The position numbers and the translations under genes are program-made. A stretch of DNA of 64,000 nt from Streptomyces djakartensis (GTDB taxonomy: Bacteria; Actinomycetota; Actinomycetes; Streptomycetales; Streptomycetaceae), in the NCBI RefSeq assembly GCF_014651075.1, contig NZ_BMWE01000006.1, forward strand, positions 248,001 to 312,000. Reading direction: 5' to 3'. Within the stretch, counting starts at the first letter, position 1; each line of letters opens with the position of its first letter. The notes under the pieces were generated by a model. That model had not been told where the DNA came from. It did not search any database and saw nothing but the letters and a program-made list of their open reading frames with translations. Below are positions 15,716 to 25,029 of this stretch, piece by piece.

Positions 15716-17173
15716 ATGACCATGGGGGAGGTCACAGTGACACACGTGCCGACGAGCAGTGCGCCACCACCGCGCCCCGGTCTGTCCACACTCCCGGCCG
15801 TGCCGGCCCAACCGGCACCGACGCCCCGGGCTCCGCACGGCCGTACGGAGCCCCAGCCCCGCCGTACCGCCCTCGCCGAGGGCTTCGACCAACTCCGGGC
15901 CGCCGCCACGACCGAACCCGGCCGTCTCCGCATCATCGGCGCGGTCCTCGCCCTCCTCGTCGTCGCCTTCGGCGCCGTCACCGCCTGGCAGATGACCGAC
16001 CGCGCGGCCGCCGCAGACGACGTCCTGACCAGCAGCCAGCCCCTCAGCTCGGACGCGGCCGACATCTACCGCTCCCTCGCGGACGCCAACACCGCCGCCT
16101 CCAGCGGCTTCCTCGCCGGCGGCCAGGAGACGGCCACCTCCCGCGACCGGTACGAGAGGAACATCCGCACGGCCGCCGAGAAACTCGTGGGCGCCGCCGC
16201 CAACTCGGACCCCGACTCCCCGTCGGCGGCGACCATCGCCAAGCTGAACAGGCTCCTCCCGGAGTACAAGGGCCTGGTGGAACGCGCCCGCACCTACAAC
16301 CGCCAGGGTTTCCCGGTCGGCGGCGCCTACCTCCGCTACGCCAACGAGAAGATGCAGCAGCGGATGCTCCCGGCCGCGGAGGACCTGTACAAGAAGGAGA
16401 ACCAGCGGCTGCGCGCGGATTACGCGGACGCCACTCCCTACCCGTGGGCGGCCATCGCGCTCGGCGTCGCCGCCCTCGCCGCCCTCGCCTGGGCCCAGCA
16501 CCGCAACTACCGGCGGACGAACCGCGTCCTGAACCACGGCCTGGTCGCCGCCACGGCCACCGTGACCGTGGTCCTCCTCTGGCTGGTCGTCGGCCACAGC
16601 TTCGCCCGCGCGGGCCTGAACGACTCCTACGACCACGGCGTCCGCTCCCTGAACGTCCTGCACGACGCCCGCATCGCGTCCCTCAAGGCGCGAGGCAACG
16701 AGAACCTCACCCTGGTGGCCCGGGGCGCCGAGACGAGGAAAGCCGGCGGCGAGACCCACGATGCCTACGACTACGACTTCCGTGCGGAGATGAAGGCTCT
16801 GGGCACGTACCTGGCGGACGCCGGGAAGCTCGCCGACGACAGCTCGGGCGAGCGGCCCGTCACCGCCGCCGCGGGCAACATGGCGGAGTGGAACAAACGC
16901 CACACGGCGGCCCGCGAGCAGGACGAGAACGGCAACTACCAGCGTGCGCTGGACATGGTGATCGGGCCGAAGGACGCGACCGGCGAGTGTTTCGACAGCG
17001 TCGACGAGAACCTGCGCACGGCACTCGCCCACGAGGAGACCGAGTTCAGGCACGCCGCCGGTGACGGCAGGGACGCCCTGACGGGCCTGTCCTCGGGCGC
17101 GGCGGTACTCGCCGTGCTCGGTGCCGCCGGCGCGGTCCTCGGCATCGGCCGCAGGCTCTCGGAGTACCGGTGA
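15716..17173 (+). CDS. glnX: GlnX-like four-helix membrane sensor
   Basis: About 485 residues with a Pro-rich cytoplasmic N-terminus and four hydrophobic helices: IIGAVLALLVVAFGAVTAW, AIALGVAALAALAWA, VAATATVTVVLLWLVVGHSF and a last one before the stop. TM1/TM2 and TM3/TM4 each enclose an extracellular helical domain rich in charged residues. This is the topology of mycobacterial GlnX, which couples the binding protein GlnH to kinase PknG. Here the next genes are a GlnH-like protein and a PknG-like kinase, which supports the name. GTG 15737 with GGGGGAGG upstream is an alternative start. The stop overlaps a GTG of the next frame (GTGA). Confidence 0.78.
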   Translation: MTMGEVTVTHVPTSSAPPPRPGLSTLPAVPAQPAPTPRAPHGRTEPQPRRTALAEGFDQLRAAATTEPGRLRIIGAVLALLVVAFGAVTAWQMTDRAAAADDVLTSSQPLSSDAADIYRSLADANTAASSGFLAGGQETATSRDRYERNIRTAAEKLVGAAANSDPDSPSAATIAKLNRLLPEYKGLVERARTYNRQGFPVGGAYLRYANEKMQQRMLPAAEDLYKKENQRLRADYADATPYPWAAIALGVAALAALAWAQHRNYRRTNRVLNHGLVAATATVTVVLLWLVVGHSFARAGLNDSYDHGVRSLNVLHDARIASLKARGNENLTLVARGAETRKAGGETHDAYDYDFRAEMKALGTYLADAGKLADDSSGERPVTAAAGNMAEWNKRHTAAREQDENGNYQRALDMVIGPKDATGECFDSVDENLRTALAHEETEFRHAAGDGRDALTGLSSGAAVLAVLGAAGAVLGIGRRLSEYR

Positions 17174-17202
17174 ACGGGACAGCGACGAAGGGGGGCGTGA
17201 CC

Positions 17203-18240
17203 ATGCGAGCACGACGTCTGCGGGCCAGTCTGAAGGGCTGGGGCGGGGTGGCCGCGATGGCGGTCGTCTGCGCCCTGGCGGCGGTCTTCGCCCTGTGCCT
17301 TCCCGTGGCCGGACCGGACCTCGTGGACGGCGCGGCCGTCACCCGGGCCGCCCAGACCAGGACCGTGCGGGCCGAAGAGGACTGCGAGGCCCCCGAGCAG
17401 CAGACCCTGTCCCCCTCCTCCGCGGACGGTGACACGATCCGGGCGATCAAGAACCGGGAGGGCGAGAAGCGCAAGCTGATCGTCGGTGTCGACCAGAACA
17501 GCTACCGCTGGGGCTACCGTGACCCCAACAGCGGCCAGAGCGCGGAGCTCGAGGGCTTCGACATCGACCTGGTCCACCGCATCGCCGAGGACATCCTCGG
17601 CGATGCGGAAGCGGTCCAGTTCAAGGCCATCCCCACCGACCAGCGCATCCCGGCGATCAAGGACGGCCGCGTGGACATGGTCGTCCGCACGATGACGATC
17701 AACTGCGAGCGCATCAAGGACGTCGCCTTCTCCGCGCCGTACTTCAAGACGGGACAGCAGGTCCTGGCCCCCAAGTCCTCGCCGGTCACGGGCTACGACG
17801 ACACCCTCGCGGGCCGCAGGATCTGCACGGCGGCGGGCTCCACGGCCTACTCGACGCTGAAGGCGGACAGGGAGGACGGCAGAATCCCCGCCGACGCCGA
17901 CATCCTCAAGGCGGTCCCCAACCAACTCGACTGCCTGGTGAGGCTCCAGCTGGGCGAGGCCGACGCCGTGGTCACGGACGGCGCGCTCGCGGCGAGCCAG
18001 GCGGCGCAGGATCCGACGGTCCAGCTCAAGGGTGACGCCTTCACTGCCGAGTACTACGGCGTGGCGATGAAGAAGGACGCGGACGATCTGGTACGCCGGG
18101 TCAACCAGATCCTGGTGGACTACCGCAAGGACACCGCGAACGGCTGGCAGGCGTCGTACGAGCAATGGCTGTCGGCGACACTGGGCAAGGATGCGAGGAA
18201 GTCGGAACCACCGGCACCCCGGTACCTCCGAACCACCTGA
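17203..18240 (+). CDS. glnH: GlnH-like amino-acid-binding protein
   Basis: A periplasmic-type amino-acid-binding protein (PBPb/SBP family 3) of about 345 residues. After a basic N-terminus and hydrophobic segment come KLIVGVDQNSYRWGY, ELEGFDIDLVHRIAEDILGD, IPAIKDGRVDMVVRTMTINC, FSAPYFKTGQQVLAPK and EADAVVTDGALAAS, all classic for the family. No clean lipobox is visible, so it may be held by an uncleaved N-terminal helix rather than a lipid. In mycobacteria the equivalent protein senses aspartate/glutamate and signals through GlnX to PknG. The ATG at 17203 has a G-run at proper distance; GTG 17170 overlapping the previous stop is possible. Confidence 0.82.
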   Translation: MRARRLRASLKGWGGVAAMAVVCALAAVFALCLPVAGPDLVDGAAVTRAAQTRTVRAEEDCEAPEQQTLSPSSADGDTIRAIKNREGEKRKLIVGVDQNSYRWGYRDPNSGQSAELEGFDIDLVHRIAEDILGDAEAVQFKAIPTDQRIPAIKDGRVDMVVRTMTINCERIKDVAFSAPYFKTGQQVLAPKSSPVTGYDDTLAGRRICTAAGSTAYSTLKADREDGRIPADADILKAVPNQLDCLVRLQLGEADAVVTDGALAASQAAQDPTVQLKGDAFTAEYYGVAMKKDADDLVRRVNQILVDYRKDTANGWQASYEQWLSATLGKDARKSEPPAPRYLRTT

Positions 18241-18320
18241 CGAACCGCGGCACCTGGCGAACCGCACACCTGACAATGCGACCGACCCCCCAACCGCACA
18301 ACGGCAGCGAGAGGTGATCG

Positions 18321-19649
18321 ATGGGCGTCACGGGATCCACCGGGCCGGTGATGGACCGGGACGAGGTGGACCGTGCGCTGGCGCGGCTCGGCGCGGAGCA
18401 CGAGGCGATCGAGACCTCGCTCCTCGCCCTCCAGGACCACGCGGGCCGCAGACTCCTGGAGGGGGCCGAACTCACCGGCGTCACCCGGGAACGCTGGACC
18501 TCCACGGAGGCGTCGATCACGCTGCTGTGGACCTACTTCGACGCCTACACGGACGCCCTGCGCATCGCCCGGGAGATCCGCTCCCGCCGCCGCTGGTCCA
18601 GCCATGAGGACCTGGTGGAGCTGACGGAGCTGCTGAACGGCGAGTCGGTCACCGTCGCCGGCAGCGCCACGGCCAACGCCCCCACGTCGCACGGCGCTGG
18701 GAACAGGCTCAGCGAACGCTACTCGCTCGTCACCCTCGTCGACCGGATGAACGAGCTGTACGCGACGAGCCTGGACATGGTGGTCGCCGCAGACGCGGTC
18801 TGGTCGGCGCTGCCGGCCCGGATCGACCTGCTGGCGGCCGAACTCCAGCGCACGCGCCGGCTCGCGCACTCGGTCGGCGTACGCCCCGGCGAGCATCCGG
18901 CGGGCGACGACCTGGAGCGCATCACCCGCATACTGGCGAAGCTGCGCGAGCAGGTGGTTTCGGACCCGCTGGCGTTCTGGCAGGCCTCGGAGGGCAGTTC
19001 GGCTCCGGGCGGCGGCAGGCCCGACACCACGGTGTACGACCGTGAGGCGCGGGCCCTGGAGGACGTACGGCGTGAGATCGACGCCGTTCTGACGGTCCGT
19101 CAGGACGCCGAGAAGCGGATCGTCAGGCTCCGGGACATCCTCAGCCGGGCGGACCGCACGCTCGCCGAGGCGCGCACCGCCCGCGGCGAGGTCCTCGCGA
19201 AGATCGCGGCGACCGAGGTGCCGGTCGTCAGCGGGCCGCCGACGGTGTTGCAGGAGCAGCTGGCGACGGCCGCGGAGTACCGCAGGCAGGCGCAATGGCA
19301 CCGTCTCTCCCCGCTCCTGGAGTCGCTGGAGCAGAAGGCGGAGGACGAACTGCTGCGTGCCCGCGAGTCGTTGACCGAGGTCACCGCGCCCCTGGCGGTC
19401 CGCGCCGAGCTGCGCGGCCGGCTCGACGCGTACAAGGCGAAGGTCTCCCGGCACGGCCTCGCGGAGGACGCGCTGCTCGTGGAGCGGTACGAGAAGGCGC
19501 GCCGCATGCTGTGGAGCGCGCCCTGCGACCTGCGCGCCGCCGAACAGGCCGTGCTGCGCTACCAGCAGGCGGCCGCGGAACTGCTCGGCGGCCCGCGGGT
19601 GCCGGACCAGGGCGTGCCCGAGGACGACCGGAGGGGGCCCGGCGCATGA
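18321..19649 (+). CDS. Coiled-coil protein of the PknG module, unknown function
   Basis: A 442-residue protein with no signal peptide or membrane segment and an almost wholly helical, charged composition. Long heptad-like stretches occur at about residues 20-110, 160-215 and 245-420 (for example LEDVRREIDAVLTVRQDAEK). I do not recognise a catalytic motif. Its stop overlaps the kinase start (ATGA), so it is almost certainly made together with the kinase and could be a scaffold or adaptor between the membrane sensor and the kinase. That role is inference from position. Confidence 0.75.
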   Translation: MGVTGSTGPVMDRDEVDRALARLGAEHEAIETSLLALQDHAGRRLLEGAELTGVTRERWTSTEASITLLWTYFDAYTDALRIAREIRSRRRWSSHEDLVELTELLNGESVTVAGSATANAPTSHGAGNRLSERYSLVTLVDRMNELYATSLDMVVAADAVWSALPARIDLLAAELQRTRRLAHSVGVRPGEHPAGDDLERITRILAKLREQVVSDPLAFWQASEGSSAPGGGRPDTTVYDREARALEDVRREIDAVLTVRQDAEKRIVRLRDILSRADRTLAEARTARGEVLAKIAATEVPVVSGPPTVLQEQLATAAEYRRQAQWHRLSPLLESLEQKAEDELLRARESLTEVTAPLAVRAELRGRLDAYKAKVSRHGLAEDALLVERYEKARRMLWSAPCDLRAAEQAVLRYQQAAAELLGGPRVPDQGVPEDDRRGPGA

Positions 19650-22207
19650 GCGACAAGGGGGAGTCCATGAGTGGGGCACCGCACGCACCACAGGCCGAAC
19701 CGGCGAACGGGCCCCAGCGCGGCTGCCAGCGTCCCACCTGCGAGGGCACCTACGAGGACGTGGGCGGCGGCGAGCTCTACTGCGACACCTGCGGCCTCGC
19801 CCCAGTCGTCGCACCGAACGGCATGGTCGGTTCACCCCCGACGGGCATCACCGCCGGCGGCAGTGGCGGCTCCCCCGGCTCGGGGCGCAACGGCAGCTCC
19901 CGCTCCACCGGCCGCAGTTCCCGGACGTCGTCCCATTCGTCGAAGTCCCGCCGCTCGGTGTCGGGCCGCCTCTCGCGTTCCCTGTCGGGCAAGTCCACGA
20001 GCCGCTCGGTGTCGGTGCGCAGCTCCGGTTCCGGCGCCGGTGCCTCGACGCGGGGCCGGCTGGGCGCCGGGCTGGTCCAGGTACCACCGATCCCGCGGCC
20101 CGACCCGCGCGAGATGGTCCTGGACAACCCGGAGGTGCCCGAGCGGAAGCGGTTCTGCTCGCGCTCCGACTGCGGCGCCCCGGTGGGCCGGGCGCGCGGT
20201 GACCGGCCCGGGCGCACCGAGGGCTTCTGCACCAAGTGCGGCCACCCGTACTCCTTCGTGCCGAAGCTGAAGGCCGGGGACGTCGTGCACGGCCAGTACG
20301 AGGTGGTCGGCTGCCTCGCGCACGGCGGCCTGGGCTGGATCTACCTGGCGGTCGACCGGGCGGTGTCCGACCGCTGGGTGGTCCTCAAGGGCCTGCTGGA
20401 CACCGGAGACCAGGACGCGATGGCCGCGGCCATCTCCGAGCGGCGATTCCTCGCGGAGATCGAGCACGCCAACATCGTGCGGATCTACAACTTCGTGGAG
20501 CACCTGGACCAGCGCACCGGCTCCCTCGACGGCTACATCGTCATGGAGTACGTCGGCGGCAAGTCGCTGAAGGAGATCGCCAACGCCCGCCGCACACCGC
20601 ACGGCAGACGCGACCCGCTGCCGGTGGAGCAGGCCTGCGCCTACGGCATCGAGGCCCTGGAGGCCCTCGGGCATCTGCACAGCCGCAACCTGCTGTACTG
20701 CGACTTCAAGGTCGACAACGCCATCCAGACCGAGGACCAGCTCAAGCTGATCGACATGGGCGCGGTGCGCAGGATGGACGACGAGGAGTCGGCCATCTAC
20801 GGCACGGTCGGCTATCAGGCGCCGGAGGTCGCCGAGGCCGGCCCGTCGGTGGCGAGCGACCTCTACACCGTCGCCCGCACCCTCGCCGTACTGACCTTCG
20901 ACTTCCAGGGCTACACGAACGTCTACGCGGACTCGCTGCCGGACCCGGACAACATCGAGGTCTTCCGGCAGTACGAGTCGTTCTACCGCCTCCTGGTCCG
21001 CGCCACGGACCCGGACCCGGCCCGCCGGTTCGCCTCCGCGCAGGAGATGGCCGAGCAGCTCACGGGTGTCCTGCGGGAGGTCGTCTCCCTCCAGACGGGC
21101 CGGGCCCGGCCGGCCCTGTCCACGTTGTTCGGGCCCGAGCTGCGGGTCGTGGACACGGAGCTGTTCCCGAAGCTGGACGGCGAGGTGTCCCGGCTGGGGG
21201 CACGGGTGATCCGGACACGGCGCTCGCCTGCGTCGGCGGCCGCGCCGCCCACCGGCGACAGCCTCGTCAAACCCGTCGACACCAGCGCCACGGCCCTCGC
21301 GCTGCCCGTCCCGCGGGTCGACCCGTCCGACCCCAACGCCGGTTTCCTGGCGGGCCTGATGACCTCCGCGCCCGCCGAACTGCTCGGTGCCCTCGCCGCA
21401 GCCCCGGCTCCGTCGACCGAGACCCGGCTGCGCCAGATCCGGGCCTGGCTGGAGACCGGCGATCCGGCCGCCGCACTGCGGGCGCTGGTCACTCTGGAGG
21501 GTGAGCGGCCCGACGACTGGCGGGTGGTCTGGTACCGGGGCGTGGCCGCTCTGGTCACGGGCGACGACGAGGGCGCCGCGCTCGCGTTCGACGCGATCTA
21601 CGACGCCTTCCCCGGCGAGATCGCCCCCAAGCTGGCGCTGGGCCTGTGCGCGGAGGTGCTCGGCCAGCTGGACAACGCCGCCGAGTACTACCGGCTGGTG
21701 TGGTCGACCGACCCGAGCCATGTGAGCGCCGCGTTCGGGCTGGCCCGCGTGCAGCTGGCGACCGGGGAACGACGCGGCGCCGTACGGACGCTGGAGTCGG
21801 TCCCGGAGTCCTCCATCCACTACACGGCGGCCCGTGTGGCGGCCGTCCGGGCGCGGTTGCGGCGGCGCACGGCGGCGCTGTCCGACGTACCGTTCCTGGA
21901 GGACCTGACGGCCGCCGCGGCGCAGGTCGAGGCGCTGGAGGCGTACGGCCTGGATCCGGCGCGGCGTGAGCAGCTGTCGGCCGAAGTCCTCGGCTGCGCG
22001 CTGGACTGGGTACTCTCCGGGGGCCAGGGTTCCGCCCCTCCCGCCGCCGGAGGACGGACGCTGCTCGGCAGCGGCCTGGACGAGCGGGGTCTGCGCTTCG
22101 GACTGGAACGCTCGTACCGCACGCTGGCCCGGCTGGCGCGGGGCGGCGAGGAGAGGATCGACCTGGTGGAACGTGCCAACCGTTACCGCCCCCGGACGTG
22201 GGTGTAA
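19646..22207 (+). CDS. pknG: PknG-like serine/threonine protein kinase
   Basis: About 853 residues. The N-terminus has a Cys cluster (C27, C32, C46, C49) in a CEGTYEDVGG...YCDTCG setting like the PknG rubredoxin region, then a Ser/Gly/Arg-rich linker and a second Cys group before the kinase (RFCSRSDCG, GFCTKCG). The kinase domain spans about 205-480: glycine loop CLAHGGLGWIYL, lysine in VVLKGLLD, catalytic loop LLYCDFKVDN and IDMGAV in place of DFG, as in PknG (IDLGA). GTVGYQAPEV and SDLYTVARTLAVLT follow. The C-terminal third is TPR-like. PknG links amino-acid supply to 2-oxoglutarate metabolism in other actinobacteria. The start overlaps the previous stop; ATG 19667 with GGGGGAG is possible. 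Confidence 0.9.
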   Translation: MSDKGESMSGAPHAPQAEPANGPQRGCQRPTCEGTYEDVGGGELYCDTCGLAPVVAPNGMVGSPPTGITAGGSGGSPGSGRNGSSRSTGRSSRTSSHSSKSRRSVSGRLSRSLSGKSTSRSVSVRSSGSGAGASTRGRLGAGLVQVPPIPRPDPREMVLDNPEVPERKRFCSRSDCGAPVGRARGDRPGRTEGFCTKCGHPYSFVPKLKAGDVVHGQYEVVGCLAHGGLGWIYLAVDRAVSDRWVVLKGLLDTGDQDAMAAAISERRFLAEIEHANIVRIYNFVEHLDQRTGSLDGYIVMEYVGGKSLKEIANARRTPHGRRDPLPVEQACAYGIEALEALGHLHSRNLLYCDFKVDNAIQTEDQLKLIDMGAVRRMDDEESAIYGTVGYQAPEVAEAGPSVASDLYTVARTLAVLTFDFQGYTNVYADSLPDPDNIEVFRQYESFYRLLVRATDPDPARRFASAQEMAEQLTGVLREVVSLQTGRARPALSTLFGPELRVVDTELFPKLDGEVSRLGARVIRTRRSPASAAAPPTGDSLVKPVDTSATALALPVPRVDPSDPNAGFLAGLMTSAPAELLGALAAAPAPSTETRLRQIRAWLETGDPAAALRALVTLEGERPDDWRVVWYRGVAALVTGDDEGAALAFDAIYDAFPGEIAPKLALGLCAEVLGQLDNAAEYYRLVWSTDPSHVSAAFGLARVQLATGERRGAVRTLESVPESSIHYTAARVAAVRARLRRRTAALSDVPFLEDLTAAAAQVEALEAYGLDPARREQLSAEVLGCALDWVLSGGQGSAPPAAGGRTLLGSGLDERGLRFGLERSYRTLARLARGGEERIDLVERANRYRPRTWV

Positions 22208-22210
22208 TTG

Positions 22211-23551
22211 ATGTCCCAGATGCACCAGTTGTCCGCCTGCCCGAGCTGCGAGGAACCCCTCGACACGGGTGACCGTTTCTGCGGCGCGTGCGGATATGAC
22301 CTGTCCGCCGTGCCCGCACGGCCTCAGGACAACCCGACCATCACCATGAACGGCTCGCTGCCCGCCCAGGGCGCGCCGGCCGGTGAGTATCCCGAGCCAC
22401 CGTCGGCGCCACCCGCCGGCGCGTCCTGGCCGGCGCCACCGCCCCCGAGCGCTCCGCCGGCCGCCCCGGCCACCGGCGTACGGTTCGACCGGCGGCCGGA
22501 CGGGCAGCCCGCGCCACCCGGGAGCGATGCCGCCCGGCCGGAGACCCACCCTGGACAGCAGCCCGACGAGTACCTCCTCCAGGCACCGGACCCACGGGTG
22601 TCCGCCGACCCCGCGGCGCAGGTCGCGGGCGCCGGCGGCAAGGTCTGCGTCGCCTGCCGGGCCGGCCGCGTGGACGACGACGGCTACTGCGAGAACTGCG
22701 GCCACGCCCAGCCGCGCGAACGGGACCACATGGAGCAGGAGTCCGGCCCGGTGGCCGCGGTCAGCGACCGCGGCCTGCGCCACCACCGCAACGAGGACGC
22801 GTTCGCCATCGGCACGACGACGCTCCCGGACGGCTCGCCGGTCTCCGTGGCGATCGTCTGCGACGGCGTCTCCTCGGCGACCCGCCCCGACGCCGCCTCG
22901 ATGGCGGCGTCGAAGGCGGCGAGCGAGACACTGCTGGCCGCCCTGCCGCGCGGCACGCACCCGCAGCAGGCCATGCACGAAGCGATCGTCGCCGCCTCAC
23001 AGGCCGTCAACTCGCTCGCTCAGGAACCCGCCACGGCCCGTGAGCACGCCCCGCACCAGAACGCCCCCGCGTGCACCATCGTCGGCGCCGTGGTGACGTC
23101 GGGCCTGCTGGTCGTCGGCTGGGTCGGCGACAGCCGCGCCTACTGGGTCCCGGCCGACCGGAGCGCACCCCCCGCCCGGCTCACCGAGGACGACTCCTGG
23201 GCCGCGCAGATGGTCGCCGCCGGCCTGATGAGCGAGGCCGAGGCCTACGCCGACGAGCGCGCCCACGCGATCACCGGCTGGCTGGGCGCCGACGCCTACG
23301 AACTGGAACCGCACACCGCCGCGTTCAAGCCGGACCGGCCGGGCGTCGTCGTGGTCTGCACGGACGGGCTGTGGAACTACGCGGAGGCGGCCGAGGAGAT
23401 GGCCCGGGTCGTCCCGTTCGACGCCGCCACCCATCCGCTGCACAGTGCCCGGGTGCTCGTCGGCCATGCCCTGGACGGCGGGGGCCACGACAACGTAACA
23501 GTGGCCCTCGTGCCGTTCCCGGCGGTCTCCCAGGGGGCAGGATCGGCCTGA
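22211..23551 (+). CDS. PP2C-family protein phosphatase with zinc ribbons
   Basis: A 446-residue protein. It opens with a zinc ribbon CPSCEEPLDTGDRFCGACG, then a Pro/Ala-rich linker, a second ribbon CVACRAGRVDDDGYCENCG, and a PP2C catalytic domain from about residue 178. PP2C motifs are AVSDRGLRHHRNEDAF, IVCDGVSS, GWVGDSRAYW, VVVCTDGLWNY and DGGGHDNVTVALV, which supply the metal-binding aspartates. It would reverse Ser/Thr phosphorylation by the upstream kinase. The ATG lies three bases after the kinase stop, so the pair is co-expressed. No membrane segment is present. Confidence 0.92.
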   Translation: MSQMHQLSACPSCEEPLDTGDRFCGACGYDLSAVPARPQDNPTITMNGSLPAQGAPAGEYPEPPSAPPAGASWPAPPPPSAPPAAPATGVRFDRRPDGQPAPPGSDAARPETHPGQQPDEYLLQAPDPRVSADPAAQVAGAGGKVCVACRAGRVDDDGYCENCGHAQPRERDHMEQESGPVAAVSDRGLRHHRNEDAFAIGTTTLPDGSPVSVAIVCDGVSSATRPDAASMAASKAASETLLAALPRGTHPQQAMHEAIVAASQAVNSLAQEPATAREHAPHQNAPACTIVGAVVTSGLLVVGWVGDSRAYWVPADRSAPPARLTEDDSWAAQMVAAGLMSEAEAYADERAHAITGWLGADAYELEPHTAAFKPDRPGVVVVCTDGLWNYAEAAEEMARVVPFDAATHPLHSARVLVGHALDGGGHDNVTVALVPFPAVSQGAGSA

Positions 23552-23650
23552 GGCCGCGTACGGGGACGCCTCGGCGGACCGGAGGGGACCGGTCCGCCTA
23601 CCGTCATCACCCCGCTCCCGGCGGGGGCTTTGGAGGGGGATCGAAGCAGC

Positions 23651-24997
23651 ATGGCCGTTTTCTCGAAGTCGAACGTGCCCCGGTTCTCGGTGGACGTGTA
23701 CCAGAACGAGTACCTGCCGGAGGGCGCCGGCGAGGTCAACGCGATCGTCACGGTGACGGCGACCGGCGGCGGCACGGTCGGCAGCGCCGTCTCGGCACCC
23801 CACCTCTACTCAGCCGGCCAGGGCCCGTCCGCGGCCGTTGCGATCATGGTGGACTGCTCCGGGTCGATGGACTACCCGCCGACCAAGATGCGCAACGCCC
23901 GGGACGCCACGGCCGCGGCCGTCGACACTCTGCGCGACGGCGTGCACTTCGCGGTGATCGGCGGGACGCACGTGGCCAAGGAGGTCTATCCGGGCGGCGG
24001 GGGCCTGGCGGTCGCCGACGCCACCACCCGCGCCCAGGCCAAGCAGGCGCTGCGCTCGCTCAGCGCGGGCGGCGGCACGGCCATCGGCACCTGGCTGAAG
24101 CTGGCCGACCGCCTGCTGTCCTCCGCGGACGTCGCCATCCGGCACGGCATCCTCCTCACCGACGGCCGCAACGAGCACGAGTCGCCCGAGGACCTGAAGG
24201 CCGCGCTCGACGCGTGCGCGGGCCGCTTCACCTGTGACGCGCGCGGCGTGGGCACGGACTGGGAAGTGAAAGAAGTCACAGGGATCGCTTCCGCCCTGCT
24301 CGGCACCGCCGACATCGTCGCCGACCCGGCCGGGCTCGCCGCCGACTTCACGCACATGATGGAAACGGCGATGGGCAAGGAGGTCGCGGACGTCTCGCTG
24401 CGGCTGTGGACCCCGGTCGACACCACTGTGAGGTTCGTCAAGCAGGTCGCCCCGACGGTCGAGGATCTGACCGGCCGGCGCAGCGAGGCGGGCCCCCGGG
24501 CCGGCGACTACCCCCTTGGTTCCTGGGGGGACGAGTCCCGCGACTATCACGTCTGCGTCGAGGTCCCGGCCGCGAACATCGGGCAGGAGATGCTGGCGGC
24601 CCGCATCTCGCTGGTCATTCCGCAGCCCGACGGCAGCTTCCAGAACCTCGGGGCGCAGGGCCTGGTGCGGGCGGTGTGGACGGACGACATGGTGGCCTCG
24701 ACGTCGATCAATCCCCAAGTCGCCCACTACACCGGGCAGGCCGAACTGGCGCAAGCCATCCAGCAAGGGATGGATCTTCGCAAAGTGGGAGATTTGGATG
24801 GAGCAACGGCCAAACTGGGCCGGGCCGTTCAGCTCGCGAGTGCCTCCGGGAACGCGGATACTGCGAAACTGCTTGCGAAGGTGGTGGACGTGGTCGATGC
24901 CGCGACAGGTACTGTGCGACTGAAGGCGAAGGTCGAGGAGGCCGACGAGATGACGCTCGAGACCCGGTCCACCAAGACTGTCCGCGTGAAGAAGTGA
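23651..24997 (+). CDS. von Willebrand factor A domain protein
   Basis: A 448-residue protein. Its VWA domain begins near residue 60 with AVAIMVDCSGSMDYPPTK, which has the DxSxS metal-ion-dependent adhesion motif, and continues with GGGTAIGTWLKLADRLL and GILLTDGRNEHE. No signal peptide or membrane helix is seen, so it acts inside the cell. The C-terminal part (DLDGATAKLGRAVQLASASG) is helical. It lies 99 bases after the phosphatase and 32 before the FHA gene. VWA proteins with FHA, PP2C and kinase partners recur in bacterial signalling and secretion-control systems; here it is probably a binding partner or substrate of the module. Confidence 0.9.
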   Translation: MAVFSKSNVPRFSVDVYQNEYLPEGAGEVNAIVTVTATGGGTVGSAVSAPHLYSAGQGPSAAVAIMVDCSGSMDYPPTKMRNARDATAAAVDTLRDGVHFAVIGGTHVAKEVYPGGGGLAVADATTRAQAKQALRSLSAGGGTAIGTWLKLADRLLSSADVAIRHGILLTDGRNEHESPEDLKAALDACAGRFTCDARGVGTDWEVKEVTGIASALLGTADIVADPAGLAADFTHMMETAMGKEVADVSLRLWTPVDTTVRFVKQVAPTVEDLTGRRSEAGPRAGDYPLGSWGDESRDYHVCVEVPAANIGQEMLAARISLVIPQPDGSFQNLGAQGLVRAVWTDDMVASTSINPQVAHYTGQAELAQAIQQGMDLRKVGDLDGATAKLGRAVQLASASGNADTAKLLAKVVDVVDAATGTVRLKAKVEEADEMTLETRSTKTVRVKK

Positions 24998-25029
24998 CCT
25001 AGAAGAGATCGAAGGAGGGACGCGCCGAC

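Noticed and set aside
19832..22978. Very long minus-strand open frame opposite the PknG-like kinase and phosphatase
   Set aside because: It is a mirror of strongly biased GC codons on the plus strand; it has no recognisable motif and the plus-strand frame encodes clear kinase and PP2C motifs.
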